Shown here piece by piece: positions 1-7,032 of a stretch of DNA of 10,427 nt. Both the position numbers and the translations under genes were made by a program. Position 1 is the stretch's first letter; the number at the start of each line of letters is the position of its first letter. The DNA comes from Clostridiales bacterium. GTDB lineage: Bacteria; Bacillota; Clostridia; Oscillospirales; CAG-382. Below the pieces are notes generated by a model. It was not told the DNA's origin. It did not search any database and was given only the letters and a program-made list of their open reading frames with translations. Where the stretch lies: assembly GCA_004553575.1 (NCBI GenBank), contig SFLA01000038.1:1-10427 (forward strand), in the 5' to 3' direction.

Positions 1-845
1 AGTCCTCGGCCGGAGGAAAGATGCTCACGTTCGAGATACGGTCGGTCAACAACCGTTTTGCGGATATTTCGGCAAGATTGCCGAGGGCTTACGCACCTAT
101 CGAGAGTAAAATAAAAGAACTTTGCGGTAAATATGTCACCCGCGGAAAAATCGATGTTTTTCTTACGGTAGAGAGCATTGACGGCGATCCCGTATCGATT
201 TCGCTCAACCGTGAATTCGTTTCCGGATACATCGAGCTTCTGGAAAGAATAAAAAGCGAATACGGTATTCCGGGCGAGATAACGCTGTCGATGCTCGCTT
301 CAAAACCGGATATAATGATACAGAGCCGTGCCGACGAGGACACCGATGAGCTTTGGAGCCGGCTTAAGCCTGTGTGCGTATCCGCGCTGGAGCAGTATGA
401 CGCAATGCGTGCCGCCGAGGGCGAGAGACTCCGTACGGACATGCTGAAGCATATCGAGTGCATAGAAAAGCTGCGTGCGGATATTGCCGTTACCGCGCCC
501 GAAACGGTAAAAAAGAACTACGAGAAAATACGCGCCCGGGTGACCGAGCTGCTCGCCGGGGTGCCTGTGGACGAGAGCCGTCTGCTTACCGAATGCGCCG
601 CTTACGCCGACCGTACCGATGTAACCGAGGAACTGGTGAGGCTCGAATCCCATTGCACCGAATTCCGGGCGACACTCGATTCCGACGGACCGGTAGGCAA
701 AAAGCTTGAGTATCTCATACCGGAAATGCTCCGCGAGACGAATACGCTCGGGTCGAAGTGCAACGATTACGGTATTTCAAAGATGGTCGTAACCATTAAA
801 ACCGAGATCGAGAAGCTGCGCGAGCAGACCGCCAATATTGAGTGA
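1..845 (+). CDS. yicC: YicC/YloC family endoribonuclease, 5' partial
   Basis: YicC-family protein (YicC N-terminal domain plus C-terminal DUF1732); E. coli YicC has been described as an RNase acting on small RNAs, while the role in Firmicutes (YloC) is less clear. The reading frame is open from the window edge (bases 1-2 finish a codon, then SSAGGK precedes the first visible Met at 21). Family members start about 15-20 residues earlier with an MTGxGR-like motif, so the Met at 21 is internal and the true start lies upstream. Visible signatures are TFEIRSVNNRF near the N terminus and, at about 720-842, the closing block PEMLRETNT-LGSK followed by an IKTEIEKLREQ-NIE tail. About 280 residues are visible against a usual length near 290. 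The stop overlaps the putative ribosome-binding site of remA, 15 nt ahead of it. The Gln usual in the QExxRE motif reads Pro here. Confidence 0.93.
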   Translation, partial: SSAGGKMLTFEIRSVNNRFADISARLPRAYAPIESKIKELCGKYVTRGKIDVFLTVESIDGDPVSISLNREFVSGYIELLERIKSEYGIPGEITLSMLASKPDIMIQSRADEDTDELWSRLKPVCVSALEQYDAMRAAEGERLRTDMLKHIECIEKLRADIAVTAPETVKKNYEKIRARVTELLAGVPVDESRLLTECAAYADRTDVTEELVRLESHCTEFRATLDSDGPVGKKLEYLIPEMLRETNTLGSKCNDYGISKMVVTIKTEIEKLREQTANIE

Positions 846-849
846 GGTG
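844..849 (+). promoter_or_regulatory. Ribosome-binding site of remA
   Basis: GAGGTG overlaps the last two bases of the yicC stop codon. It lies 11 nt before the ATG at 861 and 5 nt before an in-frame CTG at 855. The ATG is the conventional choice, but its spacing is rather long, so a CTG start adding two residues (giving a family-like N-terminal length) cannot be excluded. Confidence 0.5.
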
Positions 850-860
850 CGAATCTGAAT

Positions 861-1088
861 ATGGTATTGCTCGATATAGGCTTCGGAAACAGGGTTAACG
901 CGGCGCGTATAGTATCGGTTTTAAGTCCGGACAGTCTTCCTATCCGACGTCTGATACAGGACGCAAAAACCGCCGGACGGGTTATCGACTGCAGCTGCGG
1001 TAAAAAAACTCTGTCGGTAATAGTAACCGACAGCGAGCATATAATTCTTTCGTCCGAGCATCCGGACGTGTTGTGCGGGAGGCTGTGA
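861..1088 (+). CDS. remA: RemA/DUF370 family DNA-binding regulator
   Basis: Small DUF370 protein, 75 aa. In Bacillus subtilis RemA is a ring-forming DNA-binding activator of biofilm-matrix and osmoprotection genes; in other Firmicutes the regulon is mostly unknown. The family core is clear: LDIGFGN at residues 4-10, the NAAR segment with Arg16 (equivalent to B. subtilis Arg18), the SPxSxPIRRLIQDA stretch at 22-35 and the DSEHIILSSEHP stretch near the end. The Arg50-Arg51 pair that I recall as important for DNA binding in B. subtilis is replaced by Lys48-Lys49, a charge-preserving change. A Cys-Ser-Cys motif (44-46) sits just before it, where Bacillus has Ala-Thr-Tyr. The protein ends soon after the conserved core, about a dozen residues shorter than the Bacillus protein. 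It lies between yicC and gmk as in many Firmicutes. The start is the ATG at 861; an in-frame CTG at 855 is an alternative. Confidence 0.92.
   Translation: MVLLDIGFGNRVNAARIVSVLSPDSLPIRRLIQDAKTAGRVIDCSCGKKTLSVIVTDSEHIILSSEHPDVLCGRL
1077..1082 (+). promoter_or_regulatory. Ribosome-binding site that sets the gmk start
   Basis: GGGAGG inside the last codons of remA lies 8 nt before the ATG at 1091. This favours that ATG over the in-frame GTG codons at 1073 and 1085, which are upstream of or too close to the site. Confidence 0.7.
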
Positions 1089-1090
1089 AT

Positions 1091-1708
1091 ATGGCAAACG
1101 GCAGAGGTACTCTTGTGGTAATATCCGGTCCTGCCGGGTCAGGCAAGGGAACCGTACTCGGAGAGCTTATGGAAATGCATCCGAACTACGTTTTCTCGGT
1201 GTCGGCGACGACACGCAGTCCCCGCCCGGGAGAGATTGACGGCAAGCATTATTTCTTTATTACGCGCGGAGAATTCGACCGCAGGGTCGCAGAGGGCGAT
1301 TTTCTGGAGCATGCCGAATACGTCGGCAATTGCTACGGGACGCTGCGTCCGTTCGTCGAGGAAATGCTTTCGGAGGGGAAAAACGTCCTGCTCGATATAG
1401 AAGTAAACGGAGCAATGCAGGTGCGGGAGAAATTCCCGGAGGCTCTGCTCATATTTCTCACCCCGCCCGATTATACCACGCTTGCGAAGCGGCTTCGCGG
1501 CAGACACACCGAGACCGAGGAGATTATCGAAAAACGGCTTGCCGCATCGTTGACCGAGCTTGAGAAAGCCTGCGAATACGATTATCTCGTGGTCAATTGC
1601 GACGGAAGGGCGAGAGTCGCCGCCGACGAGATAGACCGTATGGTCACAACACGCCCCGCGAAGGACAGGGAACGTATTAAAGAGTTTATAAAAAAATTCA
1701 GAAAATAA
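1091..1708 (+). CDS. gmk: Guanylate kinase
   Basis: Catalyses ATP-dependent phosphorylation of GMP to GDP in the cytosol, supplying GTP/dGTP and feeding (p)ppGpp metabolism. The 205-aa protein has the expected length. The P-loop GPAGSGKGT is at residues 13-21, the GMP-binding SATTRSPRPGE segment at 38-48, the LLDIEVNGA strand at 100-108 and the lid-region motif RHTETEEII with following KRLAAS near 138-154. All expected catalytic segments are present with no frameshift. The ATG at 1091 is chosen because a good Shine-Dalgarno site precedes it by 8 nt and because the N terminus MANGRGTLVVISG matches the family. It begins 2 nt after the remA stop, so translation is probably coupled. The next gene, rpoZ, is 9 nt downstream; gmk-rpoZ is a widespread pairing linking nucleotide supply with RNA polymerase. 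Confidence 0.97.
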   Translation: MANGRGTLVVISGPAGSGKGTVLGELMEMHPNYVFSVSATTRSPRPGEIDGKHYFFITRGEFDRRVAEGDFLEHAEYVGNCYGTLRPFVEEMLSEGKNVLLDIEVNGAMQVREKFPEALLIFLTPPDYTTLAKRLRGRHTETEEIIEKRLAASLTELEKACEYDYLVVNCDGRARVAADEIDRMVTTRPAKDRERIKEFIKKFRK

Positions 1709-1717
1709 GGTGAAAAA

Positions 1718-2002
1718 ATGATCCATCCTACCGTAAACGACATAACCAAGGGCAAGTACAACCGCTATACCCTCGTTATTGCTGCCGCAAAATCCGCACG
1801 GCATATTACCGATCTTGCCGGAGCGGAGGCAGAGAGGGCGGCAGAGGCTGCCGAAAACGATCGCATGGGCAAGGATATCCGTCCCGATACGACCGATCCG
1901 ATAGGCGAGAGAGCCGTTACGATGGCAGTCGAGAAACTGCTCGACGGCGAGTACAAGGTTGTGCTCGGCGATAATGCCGCGAAGACCGAAAGCGAAAAAT
2001 AA
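1718..2002 (+). CDS. rpoZ: DNA-directed RNA polymerase omega subunit
   Basis: Omega subunit, which chaperones the beta-prime subunit during RNA polymerase assembly and in many bacteria contributes to stringent control. The 94-aa protein begins MIHPTVNDI and contains the family core NRYTLVIAAAKSARHI (residues about 15-30), followed by a hydrophilic Ala/Glu-rich linker and the conserved C-terminal block AVTMAVEKLLDGEYKVV. The tail after that is charged and likely disordered. AAGGTGA (1707-1713) is a good ribosome-binding site shared with the end of gmk. The TAA stop overlaps the priA ATG by one base (TAATG). In many Firmicutes coaBC follows rpoZ; here priA follows directly. Identification rests on the core motifs and on its position after gmk. 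Confidence 0.93.
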   Translation: MIHPTVNDITKGKYNRYTLVIAAAKSARHITDLAGAEAERAAEAAENDRMGKDIRPDTTDPIGERAVTMAVEKLLDGEYKVVLGDNAAKTESEK

Positions 2003-4449
2003 TGACTGATAAGCTGTACTGCTCGGTTCGTATTATCGATATAGCGTACCACGCTGACAAAGGGTACGCATACCTTGTACCGCCCGGCATTCGCGCCGGG
2101 ATACGCCGAGGCAGTACCGTTCTGGTTCCGTTCGGGAACGGAAACCGGCTTCGCAAGGGGCTGGTGACCGCCTTTTCGGATCATTGCGAATACCCGTCGG
2201 TCAAGCCGGTCGCCGAGCTGCTCGACGATTACGGGCTCATAACCGACGAGACGGTCGATCTTTGCCTGTTCATGGCCGAAAGGTGCTTTTGTACGGTCGG
2301 AGCCGCGCTCCGCACCGTTCTGCCACCGGGGATCGATTCCGGAGCCGAGACCTATTATACCGCAGCCGAATACGACATATCCGGCTTTAACGACCGGGCG
2401 CAGGTGCTGTACCGGTTTATTGCGGAGAAGGAGCGCACCGAGGACGATATCTGGTATTCCTTCGGCGAGGAGGCTTCGGCTGCGGTAAGCAGGCTCGTAA
2501 AGCTCGGTGCGGTAATACGGAAACAGCGCCCGCGAGAGAAGATAAACGAGAAAAACGCCTCCTGCGTGCGTCTTGCTGTCGATCCGGATACCGCATATTC
2601 GCTTTGCCGCGGGGAAAAGCAGCGCGCTCTCGTGGACGCTCTTGTGCTTGAAGAGGAGCTGACCGTTGCCGAGCTCGAAAGATTTTTCGGCGTGTCGCGC
2701 AGTGTTGTAGGGTCCATGTGCCGCAAATCCGCCTGCGAGATTACTACGCGGCGCGAGGAGCGCCCTACATTCGAGCCGGACGGGCGTGAAAAAAGCATTT
2801 TTCCGCTCACCGACGAGCAGTCGGAGGCGGTTCACACGGTCGATTCGCTGCTTGATTCGGGCGAACCGAAGGCGGCGCTGCTGTTCGGCGTGACCGGCAG
2901 CGGCAAAACAAGAGTGATTATTGAGGCTGTAAAAAGCACCCTCGCTTCCGGGAGAAGCGCCATAGTGCTTATTCCCGAGATCGGACTTACCTCCGAAGCC
3001 GTGGGGATATATGCCGCAGAATTCGGGGATACTCTTGCGGTAATACATTCAATGCTGAGCGTCGGCGAGCGTATTGACGCCGCACGTTCGATTGCAGACG
3101 GGAAAAAGAGGGTGATTATCGGCACGCGGAGCGCCGTGTTCGCGCCGGTAAGCAGGCTCGGGCTTATCGCAATAGATGAGGAGCAGGAGCATACCTATAA
3201 ATCGGACCGCAGTCCGAAGTATCATGCCCGTGATATAGCGCGGTTCCGCTGCTCGAAGAATTCCGCGCTTATGCTGCTTGCAAGCGCCACCCCGTCGGTA
3301 GAAAGCTACTACAAGGCAAAACAAGGTATATATACGCTAATAACCATGAAATCACGCTGCGGCAATGCGGCTATGCCGAAAACTGTCGTGGCTGACATAA
3401 AAAACGACCCGCGGTGCATGTCCGGTAAGCTGATAGGAGAGACGCTTTCCGAAAAGCTGAAGCAATCCAGGGAGGCGGGGCTTCAGTCGATACTTTATGT
3501 CGGCAGACGAGGCTATAACGCCTTCGTAAGCTGTCAGTCCTGCGGTACGGTGCTTAACTGCCCGAACTGTTCGGTATCGCTTACTTACCATGCGTTCAGC
3601 GCGGAGCGCCGCCGCAGTGAGCGGCTTATGTGTCATTACTGTGGGTACACCGTACCGCTGCCGGATTCCTGCCCGAGCTGCGGGAAGAGGTCGATTGCGC
3701 GGTTCGGGTTCGGAACCCAGAAACTTCAGGACGAGCTCGAGACCGATTATCCGTCTCTTCGGTCAATACGCATGGATACCGATACGACCGCGACCCGTCA
3801 TTCGCACGAAAACCGGTTCGGTGCGTTCCGCCGTCACGAGGCGGATACGCTGTACGGCACCCAGATGATTGCAAAGGGTCTTGACTTCCCGCTGGTATCG
3901 CTTGTCGGAGTCATATCGGTGGACGCACTGCTGTATCAGAACGATTTCCGTGCGGCCGAGCGCACGTTTTCGCTGCTCACCCAGCTTTCCGGAAGGGCGG
4001 GAAGAGCGGGAGCCGAGGGCGAGGCAGTGCTGCAGACCTCCAACCCGCAGAGCGAAATACTGAAGCAGGTATGCGAACAGGACTACGAAAAGTTCTTTGA
4101 CGGCGATATCCGCATGCGCAGGGCGGTAATCTTTCCACCGTTCTGCGAAATAGCGATTTTTCGTATTTCGGGCGAGAACGAGCGGGAGACAAGACAGGCA
4201 GCTTCATCGTTTTCGGTGATGTTTGACCGCAAGCTCGCCGGGGAATACCCCGACCTTGAAATGATACGCTTCGGTCCCTTCAACGAGGGAATATACCGGA
4301 TGGGCAACCGTTACCGGCAGCGATTGGTGGTAAAATACCGCGACTGCGCCGCGGCGCGCAGTCTTTTCAGACAGTGTATATGCGAATTCGCCGCGTCCGA
4401 CCGGACGGGAGCGAGACTTGATATCGATATTAACCCCACGGTAGTATAG
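2002..4449 (+). CDS. priA: Primosomal replication-restart helicase PriA
   Basis: Superfamily 2 3'-to-5' DNA helicase that recognises stalled forks and D-loops and starts replisome reloading. The 815 aa are full length. The N-terminal 3'-DNA-binding domain spans roughly residues 1-105. Helicase lobe 1 carries Walker A GVTGSGKT (296-303), a Walker B variant DEEQ (392-395) continuing into the family's aromatic-rich YKSD-YHARD segment, and ASATPS motif III. Lobe 2 contains the zinc-binding insert with four paired cysteines: C511/C514, C520/C523, C544/C547 and C557/C560. Motif V is GTQMIAKG (619-626) and motif VI QLSGRAGR (661-668). All eight zinc ligands are intact. The usual DEEH reads DEEQ; I believe this recurs in clostridial relatives but cannot check. 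The start is the ATG overlapping the rpoZ stop by one base, implying coupled translation. A terminator-like hairpin lies in its last 110 bp. Confidence 0.98.
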   Translation: MTDKLYCSVRIIDIAYHADKGYAYLVPPGIRAGIRRGSTVLVPFGNGNRLRKGLVTAFSDHCEYPSVKPVAELLDDYGLITDETVDLCLFMAERCFCTVGAALRTVLPPGIDSGAETYYTAAEYDISGFNDRAQVLYRFIAEKERTEDDIWYSFGEEASAAVSRLVKLGAVIRKQRPREKINEKNASCVRLAVDPDTAYSLCRGEKQRALVDALVLEEELTVAELERFFGVSRSVVGSMCRKSACEITTRREERPTFEPDGREKSIFPLTDEQSEAVHTVDSLLDSGEPKAALLFGVTGSGKTRVIIEAVKSTLASGRSAIVLIPEIGLTSEAVGIYAAEFGDTLAVIHSMLSVGERIDAARSIADGKKRVIIGTRSAVFAPVSRLGLIAIDEEQEHTYKSDRSPKYHARDIARFRCSKNSALMLLASATPSVESYYKAKQGIYTLITMKSRCGNAAMPKTVVADIKNDPRCMSGKLIGETLSEKLKQSREAGLQSILYVGRRGYNAFVSCQSCGTVLNCPNCSVSLTYHAFSAERRRSERLMCHYCGYTVPLPDSCPSCGKRSIARFGFGTQKLQDELETDYPSLRSIRMDTDTTATRHSHENRFGAFRRHEADTLYGTQMIAKGLDFPLVSLVGVISVDALLYQNDFRAAERTFSLLTQLSGRAGRAGAEGEAVLQTSNPQSEILKQVCEQDYEKFFDGDIRMRRAVIFPPFCEIAIFRISGENERETRQAASSFSVMFDRKLAGEYPDLEMIRFGPFNEGIYRMGNRYRQRLVVKYRDCAAARSLFRQCICEFAASDRTGARLDIDINPTVV
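4342..4368 (+). other. Terminator-like hairpin within the priA 3' end
   Basis: A perfect 8-bp stem (GACTGCGC at 4342-4349 pairing with GCGCAGTC at 4356-4363) encloses a 6-nt loop CGCGGC and is followed at once by TTTTC. This resembles a weak intrinsic terminator on the coding strand, about 85 bp before the priA stop and upstream of def-fmt. The T tract is only four bases, and the whole element encodes an unremarkable RDCAAARSLF segment, so it may be coincidental. Confidence 0.25.
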
Positions 4450-4461
4450 GAGTGAAAAACA

Positions 4462-4932
4462 ATGGCACTGCTTCATATTCTTAAGGATCCGGATCCGACA
4501 CTTCGCAAGCATTCGCGCGAGGTCGAGGCAATAACACCGAGGATACGAATGCTCGTTTCCGATATGAAGGATACGCTCGCAAAGGCAAGGGGAGTCGGGC
4601 TTGCGGCTCCGCAGGTGGGAGTGCTTCGCCGCGTCATCGTCGTCGATATGGGCGGCGGTCGCGTTGTAGAGCTTATAAACCCGGTTATAGTGTCGACATC
4701 CGGAAGTCAGGAGGGCACCGAGGCGTGTCTGTCCTGCCCGGGACGCTGCGGAATCGTAAAACGTCCCAACACGGTCACCGTACGTGCGCTTAACCTCCGC
4801 GGCGAGACGGTCGAGCTGACCGGAGAGGAGCTTATCGCACGGTGTTTCTGCCATGAGATAGATCATCTCGACGGCATTCTTTATACGGATAAGGCTTCGC
4901 GTATGCTGTCGCCCGAGGAGATGGAAAGCTGA
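4462..4932 (+). CDS. def: Peptide deformylase
   Basis: Metallo-hydrolase that removes the N-formyl group from nascent proteins at the ribosome exit; normally Fe2+-dependent. The 156 aa match bacterial deformylases. Motif 1 is GVGLAAPQVG (residues 44-53), motif 2 is EACLS (87-91) with metal ligand Cys89, and motif 3 is HEIDH (131-135) with His131 and His135 as ligands and Glu132 as catalytic acid/base. Motif 2 more often reads EGCLS, and an extra Cys92 follows, but the catalytic set is complete. An AGGAG site (4448-4452) overlapping the priA stop precedes the ATG by 9 nt. The TGA stop overlaps the fmt ATG by one base, keeping formyl addition and removal under coupled expression, which is the classic def-fmt arrangement. 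Confidence 0.98.
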   Translation: MALLHILKDPDPTLRKHSREVEAITPRIRMLVSDMKDTLAKARGVGLAAPQVGVLRRVIVVDMGGGRVVELINPVIVSTSGSQEGTEACLSCPGRCGIVKRPNTVTVRALNLRGETVELTGEELIARCFCHEIDHLDGILYTDKASRMLSPEEMES

Positions 4933-5855
4933 TGCGCCTGGTTTTTATGGGAACCCCGGATTTCGCTCTTACCGCGCTCAGGGCGATATGCGAAGCCGGA
5001 CATGACGTTGCTCTGGTTGTATCGCAGCCGGACAAGCCACGCGGACGCGGTTACCTGCTTACGCCGTCGCCGGTTAAAAAATATGCCGTCGATAACGGCA
5101 TCGAGGTCATAACTCCGGCAACCCTGCGGGACGGCGACGTCGCCGGAAAACTGAAAAGCGTTGGCGCAGACGTGTTTATCGTGGCGGCATACGGAAAGAT
5201 ACTCCCGCCGGATATCCTTTCGATACCCCCGCTCGGGTGTGTGAACATCCACGCATCGCTTCTGCCCGCTCACCGCGGCGCCGCACCGATAAACCGCGCC
5301 GTAATCGAAGGGGATACAGTCGGGGGAATAACCGTTATGTATATGGATGCCGGAATGGATACCGGCGACATAATAGCGCAAAGAAGTATTCCGATACCGC
5401 CGGATATGACTGCGGGAGAATACCACGATTCGCTTGCGGAACTCGGCGGAGAGATGATAACCGAATATCTTTCGGCGGCGGAAAAGGGTCCGGTACCCCG
5501 CACGCCGCAGCCTTCGGAGGGCGTTACCTACTCTCCGAAAATAGACAAGGCGGAGACCAGGGCGGACTTCACCCGCTCCGGAGCCGAAGTGTGTAATCTT
5601 ATACGCGGCTTGTCTCCGTATCCCGCCGCATATACCGTATTCCGCGGAAAACGGATAAAGCTGCTCAGAGCGCATCCGGGCACCGGAAGCGGAAAGCCGG
5701 GAACCGTTATATCGCTGTCAGACGGCATAGAGATCGCCTGCGGCACGGGCAGTGCGGTCGTGACGTCGCTTCAGCCCGAGGGGAAGGGTGTAACGGATTA
5801 CGCCAGCTATCTTCGCGGAAACGCCTGCAAGACAGGGGATCTGTTCGGTGGATAA
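4932..5855 (+). CDS. fmt: Methionyl-tRNA formyltransferase
   Basis: Transfers a formyl group from 10-formyl-tetrahydrofolate to initiator Met-tRNA, making fMet-tRNA for translation initiation. The 307 aa are typical. The N-terminal formyltransferase domain opens with MGTPDFA, contains the PDKPRGRG substrate-binding loop at about residues 33-40, the AAYGKILP strand, and the catalytic triad Asn105-x-His107 (in NIHASLLPAHRGAAP) and Asp143 (in GMDTGD). These correspond to E. coli Asn106, His108 and Asp144. The C-terminal OB-like tRNA-binding domain follows from about residue 200. The start is the ATG in the TGATG overlap with def. The 3' end overlaps the GTG start of rsmB by 8 nt. Ile is encoded by ATA in 15 of 22 cases, notable for this base composition. 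Confidence 0.98.
   Translation: MRLVFMGTPDFALTALRAICEAGHDVALVVSQPDKPRGRGYLLTPSPVKKYAVDNGIEVITPATLRDGDVAGKLKSVGADVFIVAAYGKILPPDILSIPPLGCVNIHASLLPAHRGAAPINRAVIEGDTVGGITVMYMDAGMDTGDIIAQRSIPIPPDMTAGEYHDSLAELGGEMITEYLSAAEKGPVPRTPQPSEGVTYSPKIDKAETRADFTRSGAEVCNLIRGLSPYPAAYTVFRGKRIKLLRAHPGTGSGKPGTVISLSDGIEIACGTGSAVVTSLQPEGKGVTDYASYLRGNACKTGDLFGG
5834..5838 (+). promoter_or_regulatory. Ribosome-binding site that sets the GTG start of rsmB
   Basis: AGGGG within the last codons of fmt lies 9 nt before the GTG at 5848. It supports GTG as the initiator rather than any downstream Met, the next of which lies well inside the conserved NusB-like domain. Confidence 0.55.
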
Positions 5856-7026
5856 GGCACGAAGCACCGCTTTGAAGATCCTGTGCAGGATAACCGCTTC
5901 GGAAGCGTATTCGAATATCGAGCTTAAAAATGCCGATCTTTCCGGTCCGGACCGCGCCTTCTGCACGGAGCTAATAAAGGGCGTAACCGAGCGCAGACGT
6001 ACTCTGGATTATATAATCCGACTCTTCGTGTCCCGCACGCCGGACCCGGTAATAAACGAGATACTTCGGATGGGAGTATACCAGATTCTGTATCTCGACC
6101 GCGTACCCGACCATGCCGTGTGCGACTGGGCGGTAAATGAGGCTCGCGCATGCCGCCGGCAGTCGGCGGGGTTTGTAAACGCGGTGCTTCGCTCCGTATG
6201 CCGTGAGCGCGAGAGCATATCGCACAGCCTCTCCGATGCACCGGAGGCGGTAATCTATTCGGTTTCGGACAGCATTTTCGAACTGATAAAGGCACAGTAT
6301 CCGGGGGAATATAAGGATATACTGCAAAGCTTTTTCGTCCGACGTCCGCTTTGCATCCGTGCGAACACGTTAAAAGATACGCCGTATTCCGACGGGGTTT
6401 ATCCCGGTGCGGATATGAGAGACCTCGAAAAGGGTTTGTTCTTCGTGCAGGGCCTGTCCTCGCAGGAGGCGGTAAGGGCTCTCGATGCACGGCCGGGCAT
6501 GGATGTTATCGACGTATGCGCCTGCCCCGGGGGAAAGAGCTTCGGCGCGGCGATCGATATGAATAATACGGGGAGTATTCTTGCCTGCGATCTTCACCGG
6601 AATAAGCTGCCGCTTATCGAGAAAGGTGCGAAAAAGCTCGGAATAAGCATTATAGGCACTGCCGCGCGTGATTCACGCATTTCCGACCCGTCGTTTGCTT
6701 CACGCTTCGACCGGGTGCTGTGCGACGTTCCCTGCTCGGGTCTGGGCGTTATCGGTACAAAGCCCGAGATCCGTTACAAGGATGCCGGGGATTTCGCCGG
6801 GCTGAAGGATACCCAGTCCGACATACTCGGCGCGTCGGCGGGATATCTGCGCGTCGGCGGTAAAATGGTGTATTCAACCTGCACCGTAAACCGCGCCGAA
6901 AATTCGGAGATAGTTAAAGCGTTTTTGAAATCGGCTCCGGGATATGTCCTGAATACCGAAAAACAGATATTACCGTCCGGAACACACGACGGCTTCTATT
7001 ACGCCGTTATAACGAGAAAGGAATAA
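5848..7026 (+). CDS. rsmB: 16S rRNA (cytosine-967-C5)-methyltransferase RsmB
   Basis: SAM-dependent RNA m5C methyltransferase of the Sun/RsmB family, which in E. coli modifies C967 of 16S rRNA. The 392 aa comprise an N-terminal NusB-like RNA-binding domain (about 1-130, with the family's VPDHAVCDWAVNEA and GFVNAVLR segments) and a Rossmann methyltransferase domain. SAM motif I reads DVCACPGGK (222-230). Motif IV is DVPCSG with Cys296, and motif VI YSTCT carries the presumed nucleophile Cys345. The protein is shorter than its E. coli (about 429 aa) and B. subtilis relatives, mainly through a compact linker, but no motif is lost. The GTG start at 5848 overlaps fmt by 8 nt, as expected for a coupled translation-related operon. 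A sibling RsmF/NOL1-type enzyme is less likely because of the NusB domain. Confidence 0.95.
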   Translation: MDKARSTALKILCRITASEAYSNIELKNADLSGPDRAFCTELIKGVTERRRTLDYIIRLFVSRTPDPVINEILRMGVYQILYLDRVPDHAVCDWAVNEARACRRQSAGFVNAVLRSVCRERESISHSLSDAPEAVIYSVSDSIFELIKAQYPGEYKDILQSFFVRRPLCIRANTLKDTPYSDGVYPGADMRDLEKGLFFVQGLSSQEAVRALDARPGMDVIDVCACPGGKSFGAAIDMNNTGSILACDLHRNKLPLIEKGAKKLGISIIGTAARDSRISDPSFASRFDRVLCDVPCSGLGVIGTKPEIRYKDAGDFAGLKDTQSDILGASAGYLRVGGKMVYSTCTVNRAENSEIVKAFLKSAPGYVLNTEKQILPSGTHDGFYYAVITRKE

Positions 7027-7032
7027 CAGCAT

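Noticed and set aside
310..315. TATAAT-like hexamer inside yicC
   Set aside because: No matching -35 element at 16-18 bp upstream; it falls in ordinary coding sequence.
1073..1090. GTG start for gmk giving six extra residues
   Set aside because: The GTG lies upstream of the GGGAGG site that correctly serves the ATG at 1091, and the extra residues are not family-like.
2082..2099. GC-rich hairpin (CCCGGC / GCCGGG) near the priA 5' end
   Set aside because: No T tract follows and it encodes a Pro-Gly-Ile-Arg-Ala-Gly stretch typical of the domain; not a terminator.
1765..3048. Long antisense open frame of 427 codons opposite rpoZ and priA
   Set aside because: It lies wholly opposite well-conserved genes, shows no recognisable domain or ribosome-binding site, and such frames arise when sense codon bias avoids the reverse complements of stop codons.
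4485..4496. Perfect 12-bp palindrome GGATCCGGATCC at the start of def
   Set aside because: It comes from repeated Asp-Pro codons in a conserved KDPDP N-terminal segment of deformylases; a regulatory role is not needed to explain it.
4881..5675. Antisense open frame of 264 codons opposite def and fmt
   Set aside because: Low-complexity Arg/Tyr/Gly-rich translation with no family resemblance; a shadow of the conserved fmt frame.
5924..6490. Antisense frame of 188 codons opposite rsmB, rich in Pro and Arg
   Set aside because: Composition is what the reverse complement of the rsmB codons gives; no start signal or domain.
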